Origin: VRUE01 sp963703895
GTDB lineage: Bacteria > Actinomycetota > Thermoleophilia > Solirubrobacterales > 70-9
Assembly: GCA_963703895.1 (NCBI GenBank)
Contig: CAVPFX010000002.1
Span: 1,054,001 to 1,118,000 of the forward strand
Direction: 5' to 3'
Length of the DNA stretch: 64,000 nucleotides
Under the pieces are notes generated by a model, which was not told the origin of the DNA, searched no databases, and saw nothing but the letters and a program-made list of their open reading frames with translations. Of the stretch, positions 16,695-25,137 are shown piece by piece (position 1 is the stretch's first letter; every line of letters starts with the position of its first letter). The position numbers and the translations under genes are program-made.

Positions 16695-17347
16695 GCCGGC
16701 GCGCTCGTGCGATCGCCTTCCTGGTGCTCGCGCTGGTCACAGCGGCCTTGGCCGCGGGAATCGCCGACAGCTACGGCTCTCGGGTGGCCAGCGGCTACGG
16801 GCCCCTGCGACAGGTAGTGATCGTGGCGCGGGGGCTGGAGGCGGATCGGGCGCTACGTCCCAAGGATGTCGCCGGCAGCCTCGAGTCGCGCCAGGTGCCG
16901 GTGCGCTTCGTGCCAGCCGGCGCCCTGAGGGACCCGCGGGAAGCGCTCGGCCTGGCGCCGACCGTCGAGCTCGACTCGGGTTCCTACCTGGTCGCCGGCC
17001 AGCTGCGGCCGCCCGCAAATGAGGCTGGCCCCTCTGCCCCTCTGGGTTCAGAGCGGCGCCCCGTGGAAATCGCTGTGAGCGGCGCCGAAGCCCTGCTCGC
17101 GACCGGCGCCGCCGAACCCGGGGCGAAGGTCGACGTCGTCGTCACCACCGAACCGTCCGCGAGCGGCCTGGGGCGCACCTACGTGGCAGCGGCAGGGGTG
17201 CCACTGCTCGCCCTCGGTCCCGGGGCGGACGGGCCCGGTCCGGGCGGGACCGCGGCGGCAACCCTGGCCCTGACCAAGCGCCAGGCCCTGCGCCTGATCG
17301 CCGCCGAGAGCACCGCCCGCAGGCTGACCCTGCTGCCGCAAGGCTGA
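16691..17347 (+). CDS. cpaB: CpaB/RcpC-like SAF-domain protein of a Tad pilus system
   Basis: One N-terminal membrane helix (IAFLVLALVTAALAAGIA) is followed by a SAF-type domain (VVIVARGLEADRALRPKDVAGSLESRQVPVRFVPAGAL...GSYLVAGQL) and a second beta domain. CpaB/RcpC proteins sit in the cell envelope and help assemble Flp/Tad pili. The GTG start overlaps the kinase stop (GTGA), and tadA begins 3 nt after the end. It is slightly shorter than many CpaB proteins. Confidence 0.72.
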   Translation: MSRRARAIAFLVLALVTAALAAGIADSYGSRVASGYGPLRQVVIVARGLEADRALRPKDVAGSLESRQVPVRFVPAGALRDPREALGLAPTVELDSGSYLVAGQLRPPANEAGPSAPLGSERRPVEIAVSGAEALLATGAAEPGAKVDVVVTTEPSASGLGRTYVAAAGVPLLALGPGADGPGPGGTAAATLALTKRQALRLIAAESTARRLTLLPQG

Positions 17348-17350
17348 GCG

Positions 17351-18493
17351 ATGGCGGCAAGGGAGCGCCACCTCGCCGAGCTTGCCGACGAGCTCCGTTT
17401 CCGCCTGATCGAGCGGCGTCGGGTCGAGGCCGCGGCGGGGGGCTCGGCCGCGGTGGACCTGCCCGAGGAGGTGCGGGCGCTGGTGAACGAGGAGGCGGCG
17501 CTGCTGAAGTCAGCGGTGCGGGACGAGCTGGCGACGAGGATCGTCCGCGACACGGTCGGCCTCGGGCCGCTCGAGGAGCTGCTTGCCGATCCCACGGTCG
17601 AGGAGGTGATGGTCAACGGGGCCGATGCCATCTACGTCGAGCGGGCGGGCCGGATCGAGGCGGCCGGCGTTCGCTTTCCCGACGAGGAGGAGCTGCGCAA
17701 CGCGATCGAGCGCATCCTCGCTCCGTTGGGACGGCGGATCGACGAGCTCAGCCCGATGGTCGACGCCCGGCTCGCCGACGGCTCGCGCGTCAACGTGGTC
17801 ATTCCTCCGCTTGCGGTCGACGGCCCGGCGCTCTCGATCAGGCGCTTTGGCGCCGCTCGTCCAGGACCGCAAGAGCTGGTCGACCGCGGCAGTCTCACGC
17901 CGGCCCAGTGCGAGCTGCTCGAGCAGGCGGTGGGCAGGCGCCGCAGCATCCTCGTCAGCGGCGGTACCGGCGCCGGCAAGACGACCCTGCTCAACGCGCT
18001 ATCCAGCTTCATCGATCCCGGCGAGCGCATCGTCACGATCGAGGACGCGGCCGAGCTGCGCCTGCAGCAGCGCCACGTGGTGCGGCTGGAGAGCCGGCCG
18101 GCCAGCGTCGAGGGCAAGGGAGAGGTGACCGTGCGCGACCTGCTTCGCAACGCCCTGCGGATGCGCCCCGACCGGATCGTGATCGGCGAGGTCCGCGGCC
18201 CGGAGGCACTCGACCTGCTGACGGCGCTCAACACCGGGCACGAGGGGGCGCTCTCGACCCTGCACGCCAACTCGGCCGCGGATGCGCTCAACCGCCTCGA
18301 GACGCTGGCGCTGATGGCGGGAGTGGGACTGCCGCACGGGGCGATCGCCGAGCAGGTGCAGCGCGGGGTCGATCTCGTCGTCCAGGTCGAGCGCCGCGCC
18401 GACGGCTCGCGCCGGGTCGCCGAGATCGCCGAGGTGGTTCGGGTCGCCGGCTCAACCGCCGTACGCGCTCTCGATCCCGGGGCGGGGCGGTGA
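17351..18493 (+). CDS. tadA: Tad/CpaF-type secretion ATPase
   Basis: The hexameric motor of Flp/Tad pilus or type II-like secretion. After an N-terminal helical domain comes VEEVMVNGADAIYVERAGRIE, typical of CpaF. Walker A is GGTGAGKTTLLNAL, the Asp box is IVTIEDAAELRL, Walker B is RPDRIVIGEVRGPEALDLL, and the His box is TGHEGALSTLHANSA. The length (380) is normal. ATG follows cpaB by 3 nt and the end overlaps the GTG of tadB. Confidence 0.92.
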   Translation: MAARERHLAELADELRFRLIERRRVEAAAGGSAAVDLPEEVRALVNEEAALLKSAVRDELATRIVRDTVGLGPLEELLADPTVEEVMVNGADAIYVERAGRIEAAGVRFPDEEELRNAIERILAPLGRRIDELSPMVDARLADGSRVNVVIPPLAVDGPALSIRRFGAARPGPQELVDRGSLTPAQCELLEQAVGRRRSILVSGGTGAGKTTLLNALSSFIDPGERIVTIEDAAELRLQQRHVVRLESRPASVEGKGEVTVRDLLRNALRMRPDRIVIGEVRGPEALDLLTALNTGHEGALSTLHANSAADALNRLETLALMAGVGLPHGAIAEQVQRGVDLVVQVERRADGSRRVAEIAEVVRVAGSTAVRALDPGAGR

Positions 18494-19347
18494 GCGGCCG
18501 CTCCGAGTTGCTGGTTCCTTTGGCCGGCGCGGTCGCCGGCGGACTGCTTGCCGTCGCAGCGCGCGAGGCGGTGCTCGCCAGCCCCGCCCTGGCGCGCTGG
18601 CTGCGGGGGGCGCTGGAGCCGTTGCAGCGGGCCGGGCGCGAGGGTTACTCGCCCTCGACCCCCGAGCGTCGGCGCCTCGCCGCGCTCGGCACCGCGGCCG
18701 CTGTCGCCGCTGGTTGGCTCGTGGGTGGCTTGGCACTGGTGCTGCCCTTGGCGATCGCTGGTCCAGCCCTCGCCGCGGGGGCCGTATCGACGCGCCGGCG
18801 GCGCTACCGGCGCGCGGTTGAGCGAGCGCTTCCCGATGTCGCCCTCGCCGTTGCCGACTCGCTCACGGCGGGTCGTTCGCTGCGCGCCTCGCTGCCGGCA
18901 GCGGCAACTTCCCTGGACGGGCCGGCCTCGGTTGAGCTGGCGCGGCTGGGGGCGGAGCTCGAACTCGGCGCGTCCACCGGCGCCACGGTTGCCGCCTGGC
19001 GCCGGCGGATGCAATCGGCCCGCGTCGACGCTCTGGCCGCGGCGCTGCTCAGCCAGCAACTCGCGGGTGGAGACTTGGCCGGACTGCTGCGCCGCTTCGC
19101 CGAGGGAGCGGCGGAGCGGGATCGGGTCGCGGAAGACGCCAAGGCGGCAACCTCGCAGGCCCGCTTCACCGGCCTGCTCGTCGTCGCGATGCCGACCGGT
19201 GGCGCCCTCTTCGCCGAGCTGCTGCAGCCGGGATTCCTCGGCAAGTTGCTGGGGTCGCCGGCCTCGGCTCTGTTGCTTGTCTTCGCCGCCCTGCTGCAGC
19301 TCGGCGGGTTCATCGCGATCCGGCGCCTCGCGCAGGTGGTCGAGTGA
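18490..19347 (+). CDS. tadB: Tad pilus inner-membrane protein TadB (T2SF domain)
   Basis: Membrane segments at about residues 7-25, 60-95 and 235-280 surround a cytoplasmic type II secretion F domain (RRAVERALPDVALAVADSLTAGRSLRASL ... LAAALLSQQLAGGDLAGLLRRFAEGAAERDRVAEDAKAATSQARFTG). It forms the platform with TadC on which the TadA motor acts. GTG at 18490 overlaps the tadA stop. Confidence 0.85.
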   Translation: MSGRSELLVPLAGAVAGGLLAVAAREAVLASPALARWLRGALEPLQRAGREGYSPSTPERRRLAALGTAAAVAAGWLVGGLALVLPLAIAGPALAAGAVSTRRRRYRRAVERALPDVALAVADSLTAGRSLRASLPAAATSLDGPASVELARLGAELELGASTGATVAAWRRRMQSARVDALAAALLSQQLAGGDLAGLLRRFAEGAAERDRVAEDAKAATSQARFTGLLVVAMPTGGALFAELLQPGFLGKLLGSPASALLLVFAALLQLGGFIAIRRLAQVVE

Positions 19348-19363
19348 ATCCGGGGAGGACGGC

Positions 19364-20183
19364 TTGAGTGCGGCCGGGATCCTTGTTGCCGTTGCCGTGC
19401 TGCTGGTCTGGGCGGGCATAAGGGAGCTGGCGTCGGGTGCCTCGATCCGCGACTCGCGCCTTGCCCGCGGCGGCGGGCGGGTCGCGAAGGCGGCGTTTCG
19501 TCTCGGCCTGCCGGCTCGCATCGCCAGGTCTGGACTCGAGGCGCGTCTGCCGCTGGCCGCGGTCCTGCTGGCCAAGCTCGTCGGTGCCGTGCTCGGCGGC
19601 CTGATCGCGCTCATTGCCGCACCCGTTGCGCCCGGTCGGCTTGCGCTGCTGGTGGCGGTCGGCCTGCCGGCCGCCGGCTTCCTCGCTCCCGACGCCCTGC
19701 TCGAGCGCCGGGCGCGGTTGCGCAACCGTCGTTTGATCGGTGCTCTGCCCGATGCCTGCGACCTGCTCGCGGTTGCCGCCGCGGCCGGCCGTGGTCCGGC
19801 CGCGGGCTTTGCCGAGTTGGCTCGCGGCAGCGAGGGGCCGCTCGCCGACGAGCTGCGCATGACCGTCGCCGAGCTTCTCCTGCGGCCGCCCCCTGCCGGC
19901 GGCGCTGCGCTCGCTGCGCGGTCGCGTTCCCGGCAGCGAGGTCGCCACCCTCTGCGCCGCGATCGAACGCTCGCGCCGCTACGGCTCGCCGTTGGCGGAG
20001 CAACTGCGGCGCCAGTCGAGCGCGCTGCGCGGCGATCAGCGCCGCGCGGTCGAGGAGCGCGCCGCCCGAGCGGCGCCGAAGATCCAACTGGTCGTCGCCC
20101 TGATCCTCGTCCCCTCGGTGCTGCTGATGATCGCCGCCGCCCTGGTCGCCAACGCCGACGTCCTGCTCTCGGGATTTTCCTAG
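19364..20183 (+). pseudogene. tadC: Tad pilus inner-membrane protein TadC, frameshifted
   Basis: From TTG 19364 (4 nt after GGGAGGA) the frame encodes membrane segments and the F-domain motif RRLIGALPDACDLLAVAAAAGRG, TadB/TadC-like. At the run of five C at 19889-19893 it is lost; one C fewer joins LLLRP to PLPAALRSLRG and on to ERSRRYGSPLAEQLRRQSS and a last membrane helix (LVVALILVPSVLLMIAAALV). Restored length is about 273 residues. An extra base in a C-run is also what a sequencing slip would produce. No pilin, TadE or prepilin peptidase gene follows. Confidence 0.75.
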
Positions 20184-21037
20184 TCCCTGGCGCCGCTCGT
20201 TTCGGCTGACTCCTCGAGCAGGCGCCTGGCGACCGCGACGGAGGCGGCGCGGACAAGGTCCAGCTCCTCGGCCGACTTCTTGTGGCCGCCGACGAAGCAG
20301 CAGAGGGTCCCGTCGACGAGCTCGAAGGCGAACTTCTTCGGCGCTTCCTCGCCGAGCCAGACGACGAAGGTGGGGGAGAAGAGCCGCCGCAGCCAGACCT
20401 GGTCCTGCTCGGAGCCGGCGAAGATCTCGTAGCGCTTGGCCAGCGCCTCGCTCTCCAGGGTCACCCGCTCGGTCGAGCGGAAGACATCCTCCACCTTCTC
20501 CAGCGAGCGCAGGCCCGACTTGCGCCGGCAGTAGAGCTCGGGCACGTGGGGGACGCACTCCGGAACTGGGATCAAGCCGACGGTGTAGTGGTAGTAGTTG
20601 GTCTGGCGGCTGCCGTCGGCGTCGGTGCTCTCGTCCTCGTAGGTGTAGAGGGCGAGGATGCCTTCGAGTCCTTCGGCGAGCGGGCCGGAAAGCGTGCGCT
20701 CGGCGTAGCGGTCGTCTCCTTTGCGCAGGAGCGGCGTCGTTTCCGGCAGTGGGCCGCGACCGCCCAGTTCCAGCCCGTGCTGGCCGGCGTAGGTCGCGAA
20801 GAAGGCTGCTTCGGCGCGCGAGTCGGCGATCGCGAAGACGATCAGCAGCGAGAGGATCAGCGCCGCGACGAAGGCGATCGCGCCGGCCGCGGCGCTGAGG
20901 AAGCTGGCGCCGGCGATGCCGGCGGCGATGACGAAGACCATCGTCGCCACCCAGGTCGAAGGCTGGCCCAGTAGCTGTCGGAAGTGGAGGCCGCGCAGGT
21001 CGTTGGCGTCGTCGGGTGGCGCGCTCGGCGGGTTCAC
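20180..21037 (-). CDS. membrane protein of unknown function
   Basis: The 285-residue protein has two adjacent membrane helices at about residues 30-75, then a soluble region of about 200 residues rich in aromatic and acidic residues (YTYEDESTDADGSRQTNYYHYTVGLIPVPE). The C-terminal half has AKRYEIFAGSEQDQVWLRRLFSPTFVVWLGEEAPKKFAFELVDGTLCCFVGGHKKSAEELD, which recalls proteins that compare a stored value with a computed buffer, but I do not recognise the family with confidence. It converges on tadC, overlapping its stop by a few bases. Confidence 0.6.
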   Translation of the reverse strand: MNPPSAPPDDANDLRGLHFRQLLGQPSTWVATMVFVIAAGIAGASFLSAAAGAIAFVAALILSLLIVFAIADSRAEAAFFATYAGQHGLELGGRGPLPETTPLLRKGDDRYAERTLSGPLAEGLEGILALYTYEDESTDADGSRQTNYYHYTVGLIPVPECVPHVPELYCRRKSGLRSLEKVEDVFRSTERVTLESEALAKRYEIFAGSEQDQVWLRRLFSPTFVVWLGEEAPKKFAFELVDGTLCCFVGGHKKSAEELDLVRAASVAVARRLLEESAETSGARD

Positions 21038-21068
21038 TGGCCCAACCTAACGCAGGCCCCAGACCTCG

Positions 21069-21119
21069 CGAACTGCATCAACTTGTCCATCTGGCAGATA
21101 GAGAAGTTGATGCAGTTCG
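21069..21119. repeat. 16-bp perfect inverted repeat upstream of the dcw cluster
   Basis: CGAACTGCATCAACTT and its exact reverse complement flank a 19-nt loop. It lies between the divergent starts of the membrane protein and mraZ, so it may be a hairpin element or a large operator. Confidence 0.6.
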
Positions 21120-21162
21120 GCCAGGTGCGGGGTTGCAAATGGGCTTGCATTATGGGGTCGTG

Positions 21163-21195
21163 TTGCAAAGTGGGAGGAAGTGGGTTACTGTGCCG
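21163..21195 (+). promoter_or_regulatory. mraZ promoter with MraZ operator boxes
   Basis: TTGCAA at 21163 and TACTGT at 21186 make a weak -35/-10 pair with a 17-bp spacer. Inside the spacer are TGGGA (21171) and TGGGT (21181), spaced exactly 10 bp apart, with a degenerate third unit (TGCCG) at 21191. Repeated TGGGN with 5-nt gaps is the known MraZ site, so MraZ should repress its own operon here. Confidence 0.7.
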
Positions 21196-21210
21196 ATCGA
21201 GTTGAAGCCC

Positions 21211-21262
21211 AGGACCGGGGTGGTGAGGCTCCTCCCACCTCATCACTCCGGTCCTAACTCTT
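21211..21262 (+). terminator. attenuator-like hairpin in the mraZ leader
   Basis: AGGACCGGGGTGGTGAGG pairs with CCTCATCACTCCGGTCCT, 18 bp with two G-U pairs and a 9-nt loop, followed by AACTCTTTTCC. Lying between the promoter and the mraZ start, it looks like an intrinsic terminator that could lower entry into the cluster. Confidence 0.55.
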
Positions 21263-21304
21263 TTCCTGGTCCACGCGCAGCGCTCGCACAGAAAGGAACC
21301 GGCG

Positions 21305-21748
21305 GTGGCATTTCGGGGCCTCTACGAGCACAGTCTCGATTCAAAGGATCGCCTCACCGTTCCTTCCAGGTTCAGGGCGGCCCTCTCCGACGGGATTGTT
21401 CTGTCCAAGGGCTTCGACCCCTGCGTCTGGATGCACACAACCGCCGAGTTCGAGCAGCTCTCCGACCGCTTCCTCTCGCCGCACAGCCCCTTCGGCCGCG
21501 ACGCGCGCCAACTGCGCCGGCGCTTCCACGGTGGCTCCTTCGACGAGAAGCTCGACTCCGCCGGCCGCATCCGCGTGCCCAAGCCATTGATCGAGCACGC
21601 CGGCCTGGGCGGCCCCTGCGTCGTCGTCGGCACGGGGGAGTACTTGGAGATCTGGAATGCCGATGCCTGGGCCAAGCAGGAGGCCGAGCTCGACGCCTCG
21701 GCGCCGGAGATCGCCGAGGGCCTGGCCGCGAACGGAGCGCCTGAGTGA
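21305..21748 (+). CDS. mraZ: transcriptional regulator MraZ
   Basis: A 147-residue protein with two AbrB-like half-domains, the first MAFRGLYEHSLDSKDRLTVPSRFR, the second FDEKLDSAGRIRVPKPLIEHAGL. MraZ forms a ring-shaped oligomer that binds TGGGN repeats upstream of its own gene and represses division and wall genes; such repeats are visible at 21171-21195. GTG start follows AAAGGAACC. It heads the dcw cluster in the classic order. Confidence 0.95.
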   Translation: MAFRGLYEHSLDSKDRLTVPSRFRAALSDGIVLSKGFDPCVWMHTTAEFEQLSDRFLSPHSPFGRDARQLRRRFHGGSFDEKLDSAGRIRVPKPLIEHAGLGGPCVVVGTGEYLEIWNADAWAKQEAELDASAPEIAEGLAANGAPE

Positions 21749-21749
21749 G

Positions 21750-22766
21750 ATGGCGACCCGTGCCTACTCAGCCCCGACCTTCCAAAGCCGAGACTTAGCT
21801 CGCGCAACCCTTGTCTATATGCCCACCGAGCATCAACCCGTCCTCGCCGCTGAGCTGACCGAGCTGCTGGCGCCCCAGCCCGGCCAGACCGCGATCGACT
21901 GCACCTTCGGCGGCGGCGGCCACGCGCGCCGCATCGCCGAGGCGTTGGGGCCCGACGGGACCCTGATCTGCATCGACCGCGATCCCGCCGCGCTTGCTCG
22001 CTACGAAGCGTTCTCCGCCGAGGTGCCCTGCTCGACCCGCTTCATTTCCAGCGACTTTGCGGCAGGTCTTCGGGCACTGAGCGGCGAAGGAATGCGTCCA
22101 GAGATGGTCTACATGGACCTCGGGATGTCCTCGATGCAGGTCGACGCCTGGGAGCGGGGCTTCTCCTACTCCTACGACGCACCCCTCGACATGCGCATGG
22201 ACACCCGCCAGCAGCTGAGCGCCGCCGACATCGTCAACGAGTGGCCGGAGTCGCGCCTGGCCCAGGCCCTGCGCCGCTTCGGCGAGGAGCGCTACGCCGG
22301 CGGGATCGCCCGCGAGATCACTCGCCGCCGGCCGCTCTCGACGACTTCCGAGCTGGTCGACGCGATCAAAGCCGGCATGCCGGCCTCCGCCCGCTTCGGC
22401 GGTGGCCACCCCGCCAAGCGCACCTTCCAGGCGATCCGCATCGCCGTCAACGGCGAGCTCGACTCGATCGAGGACGCGCTGCCGACCGCCTGGGGGATGC
22501 TCCCGGTCGGTGGCCGCCTCGCCGCGATCTCCTTCCACTCGCTCGAGGACCGCCGTGTCAAGCAGTTCCTCGCCGAGCGTGCCAAGGGCTGCCTCTGCCC
22601 GCCTGAGCTGCCGGTCTGCGTTTGCGGCCGCGAGCCCGAAGCCGAGCCGCTGACCCGCCGCGCCGTCGCGCCCGGCCCCGAGGAGGTCGCCGCAAACCCA
22701 CGGGCGAAGTCCGCCCACCTGCGCGTCTCGGTCAAGATCGCCGGGCCGGCCGAGGTGGGGGCCTGA
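21750..22766 (+). CDS. rsmH: 16S rRNA (cytosine1402-N4)-methyltransferase RsmH
   Basis: It methylates C1402 of 16S rRNA using S-adenosylmethionine. Signature segments are EHQPVLAAELTELL, DCTFGGGGHARRIAEAL, DLGMSSMQVD, ERGFSYSYDAPLDMRM and ISFHSLEDRRVKQFL. The ATG at 21750 lies one base after the mraZ stop; ATG 21819 (MPTEHQPVL) would match the usual family N-terminus but has no ribosome binding site, so the extra 23 residues are uncertain. The stop overlaps the next ATG. Confidence 0.93.
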   Translation: MATRAYSAPTFQSRDLARATLVYMPTEHQPVLAAELTELLAPQPGQTAIDCTFGGGGHARRIAEALGPDGTLICIDRDPAALARYEAFSAEVPCSTRFISSDFAAGLRALSGEGMRPEMVYMDLGMSSMQVDAWERGFSYSYDAPLDMRMDTRQQLSAADIVNEWPESRLAQALRRFGEERYAGGIAREITRRRPLSTTSELVDAIKAGMPASARFGGGHPAKRTFQAIRIAVNGELDSIEDALPTAWGMLPVGGRLAAISFHSLEDRRVKQFLAERAKGCLCPPELPVCVCGREPEAEPLTRRAVAPGPEEVAANPRAKSAHLRVSVKIAGPAEVGA

Positions 22767-23347
22767 TGGCCGCCGCAACTGCTCGCCGGGCTGCGGCGCC
22801 AGCGCAAGCCCCGCCTCGCAAAGCACCGACGCGGAAAAGGCCCCTCAGGGTCGCGGCACCGGCGCGCAAAGCCCCGGTACGGAAAAAGCCCGCGCTCAGA
22901 GTTACCGCCCCGGCCCGCAAGGCGCCCGCGCGCCGTAAAGCTCCGGCTCGCCGCCCCGGAGGTCAGCTGATCCCGATCGCCGCCGGCGCCGCCACCGCGG
23001 TCCGCCAGCTGCCCGACTCGAGCCTGATGGTGCGGATGACCCGCGGCCGGGTCTGGATCGGCGTGCTCGGCGTGCTGCTGGCCGGGATCGTCGCGATCAA
23101 CGTCGTCACCCTCAGCCTTTCCGCCGCCGCCGGCGGGATCGATCGCAACATCACGGCGCTGGAAGAGGAGAACTCGCTTCTGCGTGGGCACGACGCTCGC
23201 CTCTCCGGCTCGGCCCGCGTTCGCCACGATGCCGCCGCCCTCGGTCTTGCCGCCGCCACCACCGACCAGGTCGGATACGTGCAGTCATCCAGCAAAGACG
23301 TGGCGATCGCCGCCCAGCGGCTCGCCGCTGCCGGTTCGGGCTACTAG
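22766..23347 (+). CDS. ftsL: FtsL-like division protein
   Basis: The first 70 residues are a Lys/Arg/Ala/Pro repeat tail (APARKAP, repeated), cytoplasmic in FtsL-type proteins. A single membrane helix follows (VWIGVLGVLLAGIVAINVVTLSL), then a short coiled segment (IDRNITALEEENSLLRGHDARLS) and a DAAALGLAAA motif. Position between rsmH and ftsI and this layout identify it, although sequence identity to known FtsL is low. FtsL bridges FtsQ/DivIC-type proteins and FtsWI. ATG overlaps the rsmH stop. Confidence 0.75.
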   Translation: MAAATARRAAAPAQAPPRKAPTRKRPLRVAAPARKAPVRKKPALRVTAPARKAPARRKAPARRPGGQLIPIAAGAATAVRQLPDSSLMVRMTRGRVWIGVLGVLLAGIVAINVVTLSLSAAAGGIDRNITALEEENSLLRGHDARLSGSARVRHDAAALGLAAATTDQVGYVQSSSKDVAIAAQRLAAAGSGY

Positions 23348-23359
23348 AGGCCGACCGCG

Positions 23360-25012
23360 ATGCGGGTGATCGAGCGAAGGATCGGCCTCCTCTTCGCCGG
23401 TTTCCTCTTCTGCTTTTGCGTCATCGGGGCACGCGCCTTCTGGCTGCAGGGAGTGCAGGGCTCGAAGCTCGCCTCCGAGGCGATCAGTCAGCAGACCGAA
23501 GCGATTCCCCTGCCCAGCCTGCGCGGCAGCCTGCTGGATCGCCGCGGCAATGCCCTGGCCGCCTCCGAAGACGCGGCGACGATCTTCGCCGTGCCGCCGG
23601 AAGTGAGCAAGCCGGCGCTGGCGGCGGAAAAGCTGGCCCCGATCCTCGACCTGAGCGAGAGCAAGGTGCTCGGCGCGGTGACCGCGGAATCGACCTACTC
23701 GGTGCTGGCGAAAAAGGTCGATCTGCCGACCGCGAAGCGGATCGAACGGCTTGAGCTGCAGGGCATCGGCGAGGACCCCGACAGCCGTCGCACCTACCCG
23801 CAGGGAACGCTGGCGGCGCAGGTGATCGGCGCTGTCGGAGCTGAAAACGAAGGCCTCACCGGGCTCGAGGTCGGCGAGGAATCGGTGCTCAGCGGCAGCG
23901 ATGGCGAACGGCGGGTCGTCACCGACGCGACCGGCGAACCGATCAGGCTCGAAACCACCCAGCAGGCCGAGGACGGCGAAGACATCAAGCTGACCCTGGA
24001 TCCGGCAATCGAGGGCAAGACCGAGGAAGTGCTGGCGGAAGTCGGCGAAACCTACGCGCCCAAGGGGGCGACCGCGATCGTGATGGATCCGCGCAACTCG
24101 CAGATCCTGGCGATGGCGAACTGGCCTCCGGTCGATCCCTCCGACCTCTCCAGCGCCAGCTCCGAAGACCTGATCAACCGGGCGACCGGCTTCACCTACG
24201 AGCCGGGCTCGACCTTCAAGGCGTTCACCATTTCCGCGGCGCTACAGGAAAAAGAAGTGACCCCCGAGACGTCCTTTTACCTTCCCTCTCAGCTCCACGT
24301 TGCCGACCGCATCATCGAAGACGCCGAGGCGCGGCCGCCGGTGACGCTGACCGTCGCCCAGATCCTCGCCGAGTCGTCGAACGTCGGCGCGGCGACGATT
24401 GGGCTGAAGCTGGGCAGCGAGCGCTTCAGCCGCTGGATCAACCGCTTCGGCTTCGGCCGGCCGACCGGCGTCCAGTTCCCGGCCGAGGAGCAGGGGATCG
24501 TGCCCGAGCTCGACCAATACTCCGGCTCGACCATGGGCAACCTGCCGATCGGACAGGGCCTCTCGGTTACGCCGATGCAGATGATGGCCGGCTATCAGGC
24601 GATCGCCAACGGCGGCATGCTACGGCCGCCGCAGCTGATCGAGCAGGTCGGCGACGAGACCGTGCACGAGCCGAAGGGGCACCGGGTGATCGACGCCGGG
24701 GTAGCCGCGCAGGTTCGGGAAATGCTCGAGGGGGTGCTGGCCGCTGGCGGTACCGCGTCCGAGGTGAGCGTGCCCGGGTACTCGCTGGCGGGGAAGACCG
24801 GCACGGCGCAGGTGGCTGAAAACGGGACTTATTCGGAGACCAAGTACGTGGCTTCGTTCATTGGGTTTGCGCCGGCTCAGGATCCACAGCTGCTCGTTTC
24901 GGTGATTGTCGATCAGCCTCAGGGGGACATCTACGGTGGGTCGGTTGCTGCGCCGGCGTTCGGCAGGATCGCTGCGTTTGCTCTGCCCTATCTGGGTGTT
25001 CCGGCGGAATAG
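23360..25012 (+). CDS. ftsI: septal peptidoglycan transpeptidase FtsI (PBP3)
   Basis: The class B penicillin-binding protein of the divisome. It has an N-terminal membrane anchor (LLFAGFLFCFCVIGARAFWL), a dimerisation domain with RGSLLDRRGNALA, and a transpeptidase domain with the active serine in STFK near residue 284, SSN near 339 and KTGT near 479. At 550 residues it has no extra C-terminal PASTA repeats. It is followed by a family 1 palindrome before murE. Confidence 0.95.
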   Translation: MRVIERRIGLLFAGFLFCFCVIGARAFWLQGVQGSKLASEAISQQTEAIPLPSLRGSLLDRRGNALAASEDAATIFAVPPEVSKPALAAEKLAPILDLSESKVLGAVTAESTYSVLAKKVDLPTAKRIERLELQGIGEDPDSRRTYPQGTLAAQVIGAVGAENEGLTGLEVGEESVLSGSDGERRVVTDATGEPIRLETTQQAEDGEDIKLTLDPAIEGKTEEVLAEVGETYAPKGATAIVMDPRNSQILAMANWPPVDPSDLSSASSEDLINRATGFTYEPGSTFKAFTISAALQEKEVTPETSFYLPSQLHVADRIIEDAEARPPVTLTVAQILAESSNVGAATIGLKLGSERFSRWINRFGFGRPTGVQFPAEEQGIVPELDQYSGSTMGNLPIGQGLSVTPMQMMAGYQAIANGGMLRPPQLIEQVGDETVHEPKGHRVIDAGVAAQVREMLEGVLAAGGTASEVSVPGYSLAGKTGTAQVAENGTYSETKYVASFIGFAPAQDPQLLVSVIVDQPQGDIYGGSVAAPAFGRIAAFALPYLGVPAE

Positions 25013-25018
25013 AGGGAT

Positions 25019-25120
25019 GGGCGTCGGGTGCCCCTTGCCCGGAGACCGTCGCGCAGCTGATTCGCTGGGTGATTCGAGTCGCCTGGCCGGGAGCCTCCGG
25101 GCAAGGGGCACCCGACGCCC
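25019..25120. repeat. family 1 palindromic element between ftsI and murE
   Basis: Two exact 26-nt arms (25019-25044 and 25095-25120) enclose a 50-nt loop starting ACCGTCGCGCAGC and ending CGGGAGC. Related copies lie at 28999-29105 and 56568-56673. It sits within a tight operon, only 18 nt before the murE start, so a full terminator role would be surprising. Confidence 0.8.
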
Positions 25121-25137
25121 TACCTAGAATCCGGCGG

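Noticed and set aside
18548..19363. Long open frame on the plus strand in front of tadC
   Set aside because: It is the second frame of tadB; the tadB frame has the T2SF motifs and overlaps tadA properly.
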